A stretch of 64,000 nt of DNA from Desulfoluna sp. (GCF_030145185.1 NZ_JAQYWB010000018.1:1-64000); one strand, 5' to 3'. Positions 1 to 9,171 are shown, numbered from the stretch's first letter. Translations and numbers: made by a program. Notes: a model not told the origin generated them from the sequence alone.

Positions 1-1146
1 ACACTGCTTGGCCTGCCCCTCTTTCACTCATACGGCCATATGATCATGCATACCATGACCCTTGAAGGCTACAACCAGATCCTTATCCCCGACGCCCGAG
101 ACACAGACGCCATGGTCACCATGATTCGCACCCACTATCCCCTCCTGCAGCTCGGCGTGCCGGTCCAGTTTATGAAAATGGCGGAAACCGAACTCAAGGG
201 GATCACCGTGCTGGGGGTTTCCGGATCGGCCCCCCTGCCCCCGAGCACACAAAAACAATTCGAAAAAAGCGCCTGCGGAGCCATCATGGAGGGCTACGGG
301 CTCTCCGAGATGTCGCCCAGCACCCACCTGAACCCCTCACTGCTCCTGCGGGCCATGGGCGGTCGATGGATTCAGAGGATCCTCACCTTCACCCTGGGCA
401 TTCCGGGCCTGAGCTTTCTTCTCAACCGCCTCCTGCGACTGATAGGCCCCAAGGCGGTGGGGTACGTCATCACACGGGGTCTCTCCCTGCTTCTGGCCCT
501 CACCCGTCAATCGGCGTCAAAGGGAAAAACCCCGGAAAAACACGGAGCCACAGGCATCCCCATGCCCGACACCGATCTCTGCATCATAGAACCCGGCACC
601 GGCCGGCTCCTCGCCGACACAGACCACTTCCCCCCTGACGTCCGCGGTGAAATGTTGCTGCGTGGCCCCCAGCGCATGCTCGGCTACTGGCCGGATGAGG
701 AGACCGGCGTCGATGAAAAGGGATACATCCACAGCGGAGATGTGGTGACCGTCGACGAACACGGCTACTTCACCGTCGTGGATCGCACCAAAGACATGAT
801 CAATGTCTCTGGCTACAAGGTTTATTCCCGGGAGGTCGATGACATCCTTTACAGCCACCCGGCCATTGAACACGCAGCCACCGTCGGTGTCCCAGACAAA
901 GATCGCGAAGGCAGTGAACGGGTGGTCGTCTGCGTTCAGCCGAAACCTGGCTATAAAAACCGGGTCACCCCAGACGAATTCATTGCCTTTGTCAAAGAAC
1001 ACGTGGCCCGATATGCGGTCCCAAAGTCCGTCTTTTTTGTCGACGAAATGCCCCTCACCGATGTGCAGAAGCTGGACAAAAAAAAGGTACGAGAGCTCGC
1101 CCTGGTTCACCTCAGCAGCATCGCGGCATCCACCGCCGGGTCTTAA
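1..1146 (+). CDS. Acyl-CoA synthetase (AMP-forming), 5'-truncated by window edge
   Basis: These are the C-terminal 381 residues of an AMP-forming acyl-CoA synthetase; the frame is open to base 1, so the start lies outside the window. The family activates a carboxylic acid, here probably a medium- or long-chain fatty acid, to its CoA thioester through an acyl-adenylate. Seen in order: PLFHSYGH at the left edge, GYGLSEMSP (adenylate-binding motif, near residue 97), HSGDVV, then DRTKDMINVSGYKVY in the hinge to the small C-terminal domain. The usual C-terminal catalytic lysine region reads VQKLDKKKV. The stop is TAA at 1144-1146. The substrate cannot be told from the sequence. A ribosomal operon with its own promoter follows, so this is probably a separate transcription unit. 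Confidence 0.9.
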   Translation, partial: TLLGLPLFHSYGHMIMHTMTLEGYNQILIPDARDTDAMVTMIRTHYPLLQLGVPVQFMKMAETELKGITVLGVSGSAPLPPSTQKQFEKSACGAIMEGYGLSEMSPSTHLNPSLLLRAMGGRWIQRILTFTLGIPGLSFLLNRLLRLIGPKAVGYVITRGLSLLLALTRQSASKGKTPEKHGATGIPMPDTDLCIIEPGTGRLLADTDHFPPDVRGEMLLRGPQRMLGYWPDEETGVDEKGYIHSGDVVTVDEHGYFTVVDRTKDMINVSGYKVYSREVDDILYSHPAIEHAATVGVPDKDREGSERVVVCVQPKPGYKNRVTPDEFIAFVKEHVARYAVPKSVFFVDEMPLTDVQKLDKKKVRELALVHLSSIAASTAGS

Positions 1147-1224
1147 AAAACGCCGCGATAACGAGCCGGGACAGCCCCCATGCACCCCACGTCCCCCGGC
1201 CTTCACAGGGTTCCGGTTCCTCCC

Positions 1225-1253
1225 TTGACATCCCTTTGAAAAGAGTGTTAATA
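1225..1253 (+). promoter_or_regulatory. Sigma70-type promoter for rpsF-rpsR-rplI
   Basis: A TTGACA -35 box (1225-1230) and a TTAATA -10 box (1248-1253) are separated by 17 bases, about 90 bases upstream of rpsF. This matches the sigma70 consensus closely and sits where the ribosomal operon needs a promoter. Confidence 0.6.
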
Positions 1254-1261
1254 AGGGAAGT

Positions 1262-1341
1262 TTTTCAAGGCCGGTATTGGCCTTTAGATCCTTGCTCTGC
1301 GTTAAAATCAGCGCAGGGCTTTACATCCATAAGGAGGTTAC
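1262..1341 (+). promoter_or_regulatory. Structured 5' leader of rpsF, possible S6:S18 autoregulatory element
   Basis: The leader contains a small hairpin GGCCGGTATTGGCC followed by a longer stem, GCTCTGCG pairing with CGCAGGGC (one G-U pair), just before the AAGGAGG ribosome binding site. Many bacteria carry an S6:S18-binding RNA with an exposed CCG in this leader. The position and CCG-containing hairpin fit, but I could not test the full consensus, so this assignment is inference. Confidence 0.35.
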
Positions 1342-1878
1342 ATGAGACGTTACGAAACCGTATTCATCCTCGATCCCGATCTGGGCGAGGAGGTTCGCAA
1401 CCAGCGTTACGAGAAGGTCAAAGAGGTCATTGCCGCTTTTAATGGCGTCATGATTGAGTTCGATGACTGGGGCGTACGCAAGCTTGCTTACGAAATCAGC
1501 AAAAAATCACGTGGCCAGTATGTTCGAGTGGACTACTGCGGCGACGGTGCATTGATTTCCGAGCTGGAGCGAAATTTCCGCCTTGACGATAAATTTCTCA
1601 AGTTCATGACCATCATTCTCGGTGACGACGTCAACCCAGCCGACGTTATCGCAGAGAGAGAACAGGCCGAAGCCGCTGCCGCAGAGGCAGACGCTGCACC
1701 CAAAACAGTGGCGCATGTGGAAACACCTGCGACTGAGGCACCTGCTGCAGAAGCAGCTCCTGCAACTGAAGCTCCTGCCGAAGAGGCACCTGCTGCAGAA
1801 GCACCTGCTGAAGAGGCCCCCGCTGTAGAGGTAAAAGCTGAGGAACCTGCAGAACCTGAGACCAAAGAGGAGGAATAA
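1342..1878 (+). CDS. rpsF: 30S ribosomal protein S6 with long acidic tail
   Basis: S6 binds 16S rRNA in the platform of the small subunit together with S18. The first ~100 residues match the S6 fold, starting [15 protein letters not shown] perfect AAGGAGG ribosome binding site lies 5 bases before the ATG. From about residue 110 to residue 178 the protein is a low-complexity tail of Glu, Ala and Pro with repeated EAPAEEA-like units; typical S6 is 95-140 residues, so the tail is long. It heads a three-gene operon with rpsR (one base after the stop) and rplI. Confidence 0.97.
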   Translation: MRRYETVFILDPDLGEEVRNQRYEKVKEVIAAFNGVMIEFDDWGVRKLAYEISKKSRGQYVRVDYCGDGALISELERNFRLDDKFLKFMTIILGDDVNPADVIAEREQAEAAAAEADAAPKTVAHVETPATEAPAAEAAPATEAPAEEAPAAEAPAEEAPAVEVKAEEPAEPETKEEE

Positions 1879-1879
1879 G

Positions 1880-2164
1880 ATGGCCGTACCAGCACGAGGA
1901 AAAGGAAAAGGGAAACCCGGACGCAAGGGCGGTCGCAAAAAGACTTACCATCGCAGGAAGGTCTGCCGTTTCTGTGCCGACTCCAGTATCGTCATCGATT
2001 ACAAAGAAACCCGCGTCCTCAAGTACTTCATCTCTGAACGCGGAAAAATCATTCCCCGACGCATCACCGGCACCTGTGCCAAACACCAGAGGGTTCTTAC
2101 CCGTGAGATCAAGCGCGCGCGTACCATTGCGCTGCTGCCTTACGTCGGAAATCTGGATTCATAA
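1880..2164 (+). CDS. rpsR: 30S ribosomal protein S18
   Basis: Small-subunit protein that forms a heterodimer with S6 on 16S rRNA. It is 94 residues: a basic, Gly-rich N-terminus ([14 protein letters not shown]) precedes the core with CRFCADSS and later GTCAKHQR. The Cys/His pairs suggest the zinc-binding form of S18 (inference from spacing). The ATG lies one base after the rpsF stop, with an AGAGGAGGAA ribosome binding site inside the end of rpsF, so the two are translationally coupled. Confidence 0.97.
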   Translation: MAVPARGKGKGKPGRKGGRKKTYHRRKVCRFCADSSIVIDYKETRVLKYFISERGKIIPRRITGTCAKHQRVLTREIKRARTIALLPYVGNLDS

Positions 2165-2275
2165 TGCGCGGTGCGGCGCAAGCCGCTTCGATGACAAACT
2201 GAACAAAGCCGGATATCCGGACACGGTTCCGGGTTCACTTTGAAGAGGGTGCCCCCCCCTTCAGTGGAGGAAACT

Positions 2276-2743
2276 ATGGCAACGAAAGTTATTTTAACAG
2301 AAACCATCGATACTCTGGGCATTATCGGCGCTGAGGCTACCGTTGCGAACGGATTCGCACGCAACTACCTCCTCCCCCGCGGGAAAGCCGTCCTTTCCAC
2401 GCCCCAGAATAGAAAACTTCTGGAGCAGCAGAAGGCTCGATTTGAACTTCAGATCGCCAAAGAGCGCGAGCAGGCTGAAGAACTGGCTAAAAAAGTACAG
2501 GAAATTTCTTGTACTCTCATCGCCAAGGTCAGCCATGAAGATCGTCTCTACGGCTCCATTACTGCCCAGGACATCCTGGAAGCCCTTAAGGGCCAGGAAG
2601 TGACCATCGAGAAGCGCATGCTGCTTCTGGCCGCTCCCATCAAGGAGCTGGGTACCTACAAGGTTCCCGTCCGTCTCTACAAGGACGTTGAGCCTGAAAT
2701 CACCGTTGAGGTGAAGGCGGAAGCCAAGGAAGGAGGGGAGTAA
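2276..2743 (+). CDS. rplI: 50S ribosomal protein L9
   Basis: L9 binds 23S rRNA near the L1 stalk and limits frameshifting. It is 155 residues, beginning MATKVILTE, with the N-terminal rRNA-binding domain (ARNYLLPRGKA), the connecting helix rich in Lys, Glu and Gln, and the C-terminal domain. An upstream TTG at 2240 would add 12 residues, but the ATG at 2276 has GTGGAGG at a good distance and matches where L9 proteins begin, so it is preferred. Last gene of the rpsF operon; a strong terminator follows. Confidence 0.97.
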   Translation: MATKVILTETIDTLGIIGAEATVANGFARNYLLPRGKAVLSTPQNRKLLEQQKARFELQIAKEREQAEELAKKVQEISCTLIAKVSHEDRLYGSITAQDILEALKGQEVTIEKRMLLLAAPIKELGTYKVPVRLYKDVEPEITVEVKAEAKEGGE

Positions 2744-2775
2744 CCTCCTCTTTCTCCAAGACTGAAAAGCCATAA

Positions 2776-2813
2776 GGGGGTCCGCCGATATCCGGCGGGC
2801 CCCCTTTTTTTAT
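2776..2813 (+). terminator. Rho-independent terminator after rplI
   Basis: A 12-bp GC-rich stem (GGGGGTCCGCCG with CGGCGGGCCCCC, one G-U pair) is followed by a run of seven T. Confidence 0.9.
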
Positions 2814-2999
2814 TTGAGCGAAAGACGGAACGATGCAACAAGGAGCTGCCCCCCTGCCCTGTACCACAGCCCCTGATATTTTCATCCGCAGCCTGGGGGA
2901 AAGTATTGCCATCGTCCCGGGGACCTGATAGCTCTTTTAAAAAAACGTCCCGACCTCATACCAACGACAAAAAAACGAAAAAAAGAGACCAACAGCATC

Positions 3000-4430
3000 A
3001 TGCTCACGAATTTCGGGTCGCAAAAGCCCAGAACAAAACAGTCCGATAACCGCCAGGCGGGCGGAGATGACGGTGGCTTCAGGGGAAAACTCCCTCCCCA
3101 CGCCCTGGATGCGGAGGAGTCCATCTTAAGCTCCATCCTCATTGACAATGACACCCTGGTGGATGTCATTGAGATGCTGACCTCCAAAGACTTCTACAAG
3201 CCAGCCCACGAGAAGATCTATGAATCCATGACCGAATTGTTTGCCCGATCTGAGCCGGTGGATATCGTGACCCTTGCCAACCGCCTCACACAGAAAGGCC
3301 AACTGGATGAAATCGGCGGCGCTGCTTACCTCTCCCACCTGGTGGACAGTGTCCCCATCTCCGTCAATGCCGTCAAACATGGCGAAATTATCCGGGACAA
3401 AGCCTGCCTTCGGCGCATGATCGAAACCTGTTCACAGATCATCAACAACTGCATGGAAGAGCAGGGGCCGGTGGAAACGATCATCGATACGGCGGAAGGG
3501 TCGATCTACGAGATTTCCAACTCCAAGATCAAACCCTCCTTTTCCCATATCAACGATCTCATCAACAGCAACATCACCACCATTGAAGAACGCCAGAACA
3601 GCGGAAGCGACTTTACGGGTGTCCCGACGGGCTATACCCAGGTAGACAAGCTCACCTCCGGGCTCCAGAAAAGCGACCTGATCATTCTGGCGGCTCGACC
3701 CAGTATGGGCAAAACAGCCTTTGTCCTCAACCTGGCACGCAATGTGGCGGTCCTTGAAGATCAGCTGGTGGCTATCTTCTCCCTTGAAATGGGCTGCGAG
3801 CAGCTCTCCATGCGTCTGCTCACCGCCGAAGCCCGAGTCAACTCGGAAAAACTGAAGAGCGGAACCATCGGAGCCGATGACTGGGAACGGGTAACTGAAG
3901 CCGCAAGCGTCATCAGTCAGGCCCCTCTCTACATTGACGACACCCCCAGTATCAGCGTCATGGAGATACGGGCCAAATGCCGACGCCTCCGGGCAGACCG
4001 GGAACTGGGCCTGATCATCGTGGATTACCTCCAGCTCATGCGTGGGTCTGGAACCACCGGAGACCGGCGCGACCTGGAGATTGCTGAAATTTCCCGTTCC
4101 CTTAAAGGGCTGGCCAAGGAGATGGACGTCCCGGTCATTGCGCTGTCTCAGCTCAACCGTATGCTCGAGCAGCGGGCGGAAAAACGCCCCCTCCTCTCCG
4201 ACCTCAGGGAGTCAGGCTCTCTCGAACAGGATGCCGACATCGTCGCCTTCATCTACCGCGACGAGGTATATAATAAGGAAGAGAACAGTCCCAACAAAGG
4301 CAAAGCCGAAATCATCGTCGCCAAAAACCGTAACGGTGCTGTGGGCACGGCACATCTGACCTTTATTGGCAAATACACCCGATTTGAAAACGCCGCCATC
4401 GGCGATTACTCTCTGCCGGACAACGAATGA
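3000..4430 (+). CDS. dnaB: Replicative DNA helicase DnaB
   Basis: DnaB is the hexameric 5'-3' helicase that opens the replication fork and recruits primase. The 476 residues show the N-terminal domain (HALDAEESILSSIL, about residues 33-135), a linker, and the RecA-like C-terminal ATPase. The Walker A motif ARPSMGKTAF lies near residue 235, Walker B near LGLIIVDYLQLM, and LSQLNR and the arginine-finger region RPLLSDLRESG follow. Length is normal. Its last four bases (ATGA) contain the hflX start, so the two genes are coupled. The ribosome binding site is weak. Confidence 0.97.
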   Translation: MLTNFGSQKPRTKQSDNRQAGGDDGGFRGKLPPHALDAEESILSSILIDNDTLVDVIEMLTSKDFYKPAHEKIYESMTELFARSEPVDIVTLANRLTQKGQLDEIGGAAYLSHLVDSVPISVNAVKHGEIIRDKACLRRMIETCSQIINNCMEEQGPVETIIDTAEGSIYEISNSKIKPSFSHINDLINSNITTIEERQNSGSDFTGVPTGYTQVDKLTSGLQKSDLIILAARPSMGKTAFVLNLARNVAVLEDQLVAIFSLEMGCEQLSMRLLTAEARVNSEKLKSGTIGADDWERVTEAASVISQAPLYIDDTPSISVMEIRAKCRRLRADRELGLIIVDYLQLMRGSGTTGDRRDLEIAEISRSLKGLAKEMDVPVIALSQLNRMLEQRAEKRPLLSDLRESGSLEQDADIVAFIYRDEVYNKEENSPNKGKAEIIVAKNRNGAVGTAHLTFIGKYTRFENAAIGDYSLPDNE

Positions 4431-6094
4431 AAAAAGTACTCGGGCATATCGAAGGCCTGAAGGCCAACCAGAAGAAACGCCTGGAATCCCTCTACCGACG
4501 GCGCCTCCCCCAAGGGGTCGCCGTCAACGCCGACCTGGCCCACGAGCTGGCCACCCTCAGCCATGAAATCAGAAGACAGGTGGCCGTTCTTGCCACTCGC
4601 GCTGGAAAAGTGGAGTTCGTCATTGTCGGCACCCCGGATCAGATCTACATTCCGGAGCTCAAGGGCTACACCCCCCTGCCGGGTCGCCTTCTCGGACTTC
4701 GGTATATCCACACCCACCTCAAGCCCGAGGAGGGGCTGAGCCGAGACGACCACACCGACCTTGCCCTGCTTCGCTTTGACCTCATGGCCGCCATCACCTT
4801 GACCCCTGAAGGATCGGTGCACCGGGTCCACACCGCCCACGTCACCCCCGAAGAGACCGGCAGCCCCACCATCGAGCTGCCCCCCATGGCCCCAGGCCAT
4901 CTCCGCGATGACCTGGACGTTATCGTGAAGGAAGTTGAAGAGGAACTGACCCGTAAAGAACGGGTTCTCTCCGCCGGAGATGCCGAAGAACGGGCCATTC
5001 TGGTCAGCGTCACGACTCGCCCTCGAAAAGAGGCCATGGGATCCCTCCATGAACTCGAAGAGCTGACCCGATCCTGCAACATCGATATCGTGGAAACCGT
5101 GCTTCAAATTCGCAAAAAAAATGACCCCAAGCACCTCTTAGGAAGCGGAAAACTCAGCGAAATCACCATCGCCGCCATGCAGAAAGGTGCCTCCATCCTC
5201 ATCTTTGACCAGGAGCTCTCCCCGGCACAGATCCGCTCCATCACCGATCAGGTAGAGATAAAAGTCATTGACCGCACCCAGATGATCTTAGATCTCTTTG
5301 CACGACGGGCCCAGACACGGGAAGGCAAACTCCAGGTGGAGCTGGCCCAGCTCAAATACATGCTCCCGCGACTGATCACCTTAAACACCGCCATGAGCCG
5401 TCTCACCGGCGGAATCGGAGGTCGCGGCCCCGGTGAAACCAAACTCGAGCTCAACCGACGGCGCGTGAGGGACCGCATCACCGTCCTGTCCAAACAGATT
5501 GAGAGCGTCAAAATACAGCGAGGCCAGCAACGGGCCAAACGCAACCGAAAAGGGGTCCCCGTGGTCTCCATTGTCGGTTATACCAACGCGGGGAAATCCA
5601 CCCTGCTCAACACCCTGACCCAAAGCCGGGTCCTGGTGGAAGACCGCCTTTTCGCCACCCTGGACCCCTCCAGTCGGCGTCTTCGATTCCCAAAGGATAT
5701 CGAAGTGATCATCACCGACACCGTCGGGTTTATCCGGGACCTGCCCAAAGAGCTGATGGTCTCCTTCCGGGCCACCCTGGAAGAGTTGGAATCGGCGGAT
5801 CTTCTTCTCCACATCATCGATGCCTCCAATACGCAATGCAAAAAACAGATCGATTCCGTGGAAAAAATCCTCTCAGACCTGAAGCTCGACGCCATCCCCA
5901 CCCTGAAGGTGTTCAACAAAGTCGACCGCATTGATAACGAGAGACGCGATGGACTCTCCAGAGAGCATGGGGGCCTCTTCATCTCCGCCCTTAACCGCGC
6001 CACGCTGACCCCACTGCTCCACGACATCGAAGATCGAATAGAAACCCTCCTCACCGACACCCTTCCGGAAGATCTGCCGAGCATGGATGAATAA
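4427..6094 (+). CDS. hflX: GTPase HflX with N-terminal JAMM-like extension
   Basis: HflX is a ribosome-associated GTPase that splits stalled or stressed 70S ribosomes. At 555 residues it is much longer than the usual 360-430. Residues from about 190 are canonical HflX: the GTP-binding N-terminal domain (VSVTTRPRKE, HLLGSGK), the glycine-rich GGIGGRGPGETKLE, then the G domain with G1 GYTNAGKST (near 384), G3 DTVGF (near 431) and G4 NKVD. The ~190-residue extension holds E63 in KVEFVIVG and HTHLKPEEGLSRDD, that is H95-x-H97-x7-S105-x2-D108, which is the JAMM/MPN+ metal-site pattern. This suggests a metalloprotease-like domain fused to HflX; that part is inference from motif spacing. The ATG overlaps the dnaB stop. 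Confidence 0.95.
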   Translation: MKKVLGHIEGLKANQKKRLESLYRRRLPQGVAVNADLAHELATLSHEIRRQVAVLATRAGKVEFVIVGTPDQIYIPELKGYTPLPGRLLGLRYIHTHLKPEEGLSRDDHTDLALLRFDLMAAITLTPEGSVHRVHTAHVTPEETGSPTIELPPMAPGHLRDDLDVIVKEVEEELTRKERVLSAGDAEERAILVSVTTRPRKEAMGSLHELEELTRSCNIDIVETVLQIRKKNDPKHLLGSGKLSEITIAAMQKGASILIFDQELSPAQIRSITDQVEIKVIDRTQMILDLFARRAQTREGKLQVELAQLKYMLPRLITLNTAMSRLTGGIGGRGPGETKLELNRRRVRDRITVLSKQIESVKIQRGQQRAKRNRKGVPVVSIVGYTNAGKSTLLNTLTQSRVLVEDRLFATLDPSSRRLRFPKDIEVIITDTVGFIRDLPKELMVSFRATLEELESADLLLHIIDASNTQCKKQIDSVEKILSDLKLDAIPTLKVFNKVDRIDNERRDGLSREHGGLFISALNRATLTPLLHDIEDRIETLLTDTLPEDLPSMDE

Positions 6095-6171
6095 ACGTAG
6101 CGAACACCCTATATATGGACCCTTGCCTGTGCCATCATAGATGTTGACTCACCAGGGCAAAAAGGATAAAT

Positions 6172-6957
6172 GTGTTAGCCATGGATATGGAAGCAATTAA
6201 AAATACGGCCCTTTCCGCCGTCTTTAAAGGGGGACGGATTCTTTCCGATATGTACGGAAGCTCGTTCAGAGTGGACCGAAAAGGACGGATTGATCTGGTC
6301 ACCGAAGCGGATACCGCTTCTGAGACGGCGATCATAGAAACCCTGACCCGCCGCTTTCCTGACCATGATGTCCTTGCAGAGGAAAGTGGGGCAAGCCATC
6401 GAGAGAGTCCTTACCGATGGGTCATCGACCCCTTGGACGGGACCACAAATTTTGCCCACGGCCTGCCTCTGTTTTCTGTCTCCATCGCCTTCCAGGCCCA
6501 TGGCGAAACCGTCTTCGGGGTGGTTTTCAACCCCATCACCGAAGAACTCTTCATGGCAACAAAGGGAGAAGGAGCCACCCTCTGCGGCCGACCCATTTCA
6601 GTCAGTGAGGCGGCCACGGTGGAAGAGAGCCTTCTGGTCACCGGATTTCCCTACAATGTTCGAGACATCATGCCCAGGCTTCTTTCTCGCTTTGAATCCT
6701 GTCTCGATGCGGCCCAGGGCGTTCGCCGCTTAGGCTCCGCAGCCCTCGACCTCTGCTTCCTCGCCTGCGGACGCTTTGACGGCTTCTGGGAAGAAAACCT
6801 CAAGGCCTGGGACACGGCGGCAGGCGTCCTTATCGCGGAAGAAGCCGGAGCCCGTATCACCGATTTCAACGGGAAAAAGTACACACCTGGTGAGGTTGAA
6901 ATGCTTGCCACCAATGGGGGTATTCATCAGGAAATGATCACGCTGTTGATGACATGA
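6172..6957 (+). CDS. suhB: Inositol monophosphatase family protein (SuhB-like)
   Basis: A Mg2+-dependent, Li+-sensitive type phosphatase acting on inositol-1-phosphate or related sugar phosphates; SuhB homologues also act in rRNA transcription. The 261 residues carry the family metal-binding motifs: EESG (near 71), DPLDGTTNFAHG (near 86) and WDTAAGVLIAEEAGA (near 212). GTG at 6172, six bases after AAAGGA, is the best start; ATG at 6181 is the alternative. Substrate is unknown. It stands alone between hflX and a small Cys-rich gene. Confidence 0.9.
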   Translation: MLAMDMEAIKNTALSAVFKGGRILSDMYGSSFRVDRKGRIDLVTEADTASETAIIETLTRRFPDHDVLAEESGASHRESPYRWVIDPLDGTTNFAHGLPLFSVSIAFQAHGETVFGVVFNPITEELFMATKGEGATLCGRPISVSEAATVEESLLVTGFPYNVRDIMPRLLSRFESCLDAAQGVRRLGSAALDLCFLACGRFDGFWEENLKAWDTAAGVLIAEEAGARITDFNGKKYTPGEVEMLATNGGIHQEMITLLMT

Positions 6958-7063
6958 GGCCTGCAGAGCCGCACACCCCGGCCCCCTTTTAAAGGGCCAC
7001 GGACCCAACAATCCGAACGGGAGTTGCCGCAAACCCAGAGCCATCAAAATAATAAGGGGATCT

Positions 7064-7261
7064 ATGCTCAACGATATTGTTTTCACCCAAAAATCTGAGG
7101 CGTATATCGACTGCTTCGGAAACTTCGACATCAACGACAAAGTGTGCACCAAACACTGCGCCCTTTGCCTTAAATGCATCATCGAGCGGGATCAAAATGA
7201 CCGCATGGAGCTCATCGAAGATCTCATGAGCAGCGACTCCATGCCCGCCCGACTCCAGTAA
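7064..7261 (+). CDS. Small Cys-rich protein, unknown function
   Basis: A 65-residue protein I do not recognise. It starts with ATG behind an AAGGGG ribosome binding site and ends just before a strong terminator, so it is probably real. Cysteines and a histidine cluster in the middle: C17, C28, H31, C32, C35, C38 (KVCTKHCALCLKC), a spacing that would suit a zinc or iron-sulfur site. The remainder is acidic, with no membrane segment or signal peptide. It could be a small metal-binding or redox protein. No function should be inferred from its neighbours. Confidence 0.65.
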   Translation: MLNDIVFTQKSEAYIDCFGNFDINDKVCTKHCALCLKCIIERDQNDRMELIEDLMSSDSMPARLQ

Positions 7262-7281
7262 GACCTGAAAAGGCAAGATAT

Positions 7282-7341
7282 CCACAAAAAAACCCGGCCG
7301 AGCCTCCTGTCTATGGAGACGCCCTGCCGGGTTTTTTGATT
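7282..7341. terminator. Bidirectional rho-independent terminator
   Basis: AAAAAACCCGGC and GCCGGGTTTTTT form a perfect 12-bp stem around a ~28-base loop that holds a smaller stem. The A and T runs on both sides let it serve both the small plus-strand gene and the converging glcD-type gene. Confidence 0.8.
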
Positions 7342-7428
7342 TTAAAAAAAGCGGGCTGACGATCAACCGCGAAAGGGTCTTTTTTAGCGAGTTATCATCG
7401 TGCCCCCAGCCTTTTTAAGATTTTTGTC

Positions 7429-8805
7429 TCAAAAAATTTTCGACGGGTTCAAGATCCCTTTCGGGTCAAAGAGCTTTTTAATACCCCGCATCAACTCCAA
7501 TTCCTTTTCGCCGATCTCTTTTCCGATGTAATCCCGTTTGGTGATCCCGACCCCGTGTTCTCCGGAAAGAGTTCCCCCAAGGGCCAGGGTGTGGTCAAAG
7601 ATCTCGTCTATGACGGCATCGGCCCGAAGTCGCTGCACCGGGTCCTTCTTATCAATCATGACGTTAAAATGAATATTTCCGTCTCCGGCATGGCCGAAAC
7701 TCACCATGGGAAGCCCATACTCTTTTTTCAGGGCTTCGATCTTCTTCACCATCTGGGGAATCGCACTTCGCGGCACGACGATATCTTCATTGATCTTGTC
7801 CGGGCCAAAGAGATAGAGGGCCGGTGAGACCTTCTTCCGAACGGTCCAGAGACGTTTCGCCTCGTCGTCATTTCGTGCCTCCTCAACGGCCATGGCCCCG
7901 GCCTCCGTGACGATACCCGTCACCGTCGCGAGCGAGGTGAGGACCTCCGATGACGAGCCGTCCACCTCAATAAGAAGAATCGAACGACAGCCCTCTGGGA
8001 GATCGAGATCGGCAATGGATTGGGCACAGACAATAGATGCCTCGTCCATATACTCGACACAACGGGGCAGGGTGCCTGAGGCAATAATCCGGGTCACGGC
8101 CTCTGCCGCCTCTTCCATGCTCCTGAAAGAGACCTTCAGGGTTGCTGTGGCAGCGGGTAAAGGCAAAAGCTTGAGCAGAATCCGCGTCACCACGGCCAGG
8201 GTCCCCTCCGACCCCACCAGAAGCCGGGTCAAATCATACCCCACCACCCCTTTGGCGGTTCTGACGCCGGTGCGAATGATCTCCCCTGTGGGCAGAACCG
8301 CTTCCACACCCAGGACATAATCCCGGGTCACGCCGTACTTCACGGCCCGAGGGCCACCGGCACACTCGGCGACATTGCCCCCAAGGGTAGAGACCCCGGC
8401 GCTGGAGGGATCGGGCGGATAAAAAAGCCCTTTCGCCTCCACAGCCCGGTGGAAATCACCTGTAATCACACCCGGTTCAACCTCGGCCGTAAAATTATCC
8501 GTATCAATTTCGAGAATCCGGTTCATCAGGGTGGTCACAAGAATCACCCCCCCATCCACAGCCACAGAACCCCCGGTGGTTCCAGTTCCGCTGCCCCGGG
8601 GCACCACGGGAAATCCCGACGCATGGGCCAGGGCCAGGGTCTGTGAAATGTCCTCAGCAGAGGTTGGAAACACCACCGCATCGGGGGTGCATGTCATGTT
8701 CCGTGCATCGTAAGCATAGCAAACCCGGTCTTCCAACGAGGTTTTCAGCCGCTCTTTGCCGTATATTTTTTTCAGGGCGGAAAGCGCCCTTCGCGTTAAA
8801 TCCAT
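7429..8805 (-). CDS. glcD: FAD-binding oxidase, GlcD / D-lactate dehydrogenase type
   Basis: The family oxidises 2-hydroxy acids (glycolate, D-lactate) with FAD. The 458 residues contain the PCMH-type FAD domain with VVPRGSGTGTTGG (near 90), the segment PPDPSSAGVSTLGGNVAE, and the C-terminal FAD-linked oxidase domain ending in GGTLSGEHGVGITKR, which marks the GlcD/Dld branch. ATG follows GAGGACGGT. No glcE or glcF gene adjoins it, so its electron acceptor partner is not shown here. In sulfate reducers such lone copies often serve as D-lactate dehydrogenases, but that is inference. Confidence 0.88.
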   Translation of the reverse strand: MDLTRRALSALKKIYGKERLKTSLEDRVCYAYDARNMTCTPDAVVFPTSAEDISQTLALAHASGFPVVPRGSGTGTTGGSVAVDGGVILVTTLMNRILEIDTDNFTAEVEPGVITGDFHRAVEAKGLFYPPDPSSAGVSTLGGNVAECAGGPRAVKYGVTRDYVLGVEAVLPTGEIIRTGVRTAKGVVGYDLTRLLVGSEGTLAVVTRILLKLLPLPAATATLKVSFRSMEEAAEAVTRIIASGTLPRCVEYMDEASIVCAQSIADLDLPEGCRSILLIEVDGSSSEVLTSLATVTGIVTEAGAMAVEEARNDDEAKRLWTVRKKVSPALYLFGPDKINEDIVVPRSAIPQMVKKIEALKKEYGLPMVSFGHAGDGNIHFNVMIDKKDPVQRLRADAVIDEIFDHTLALGGTLSGEHGVGITKRDYIGKEIGEKELELMRGIKKLFDPKGILNPSKIF

Positions 8806-9171
8806 ACCGTCCTCACCCGGACCCTACCGGTGGGTTCTCTTCGAGAAAACCGCGTCTGCCAGAGCATGAAGCCCCAGAATAAATGAACCATAAGACCCGG
8901 CAACAGCTGAAACCGTCCTGCACCGGCACTGGATAAATCCATCAAACCACCGTTGATATCACCCCAGCAAACAAATCAGCATCATATCATGCCCCTACGC
9001 CTGTGCGAATCATTTGTTCATGAATTTTATTTTAATGAAATAACCAGAAGAAAAAGAGGGGAATTGCGAATGGACATCATAATAACAAGGGTTACGAATG
9101 AATCTGCCGGCTCAACTCCCGCAGACTCTCCACCTGGAGACGCATGACTTCATGTGGATCCATACCAAGCC
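8806..9171. other. Intergenic region without a supported gene
   Basis: It holds the 5' side of the glcD-type gene on the minus strand and then AT-rich sequence. I see no convincing gene, RNA or repeat here. Confidence 0.5.

Noticed and set aside
4406-5836. Minus-strand frames opposite hflX
   Set aside because: Composition and lack of family motifs mark them as antisense shadows of hflX.
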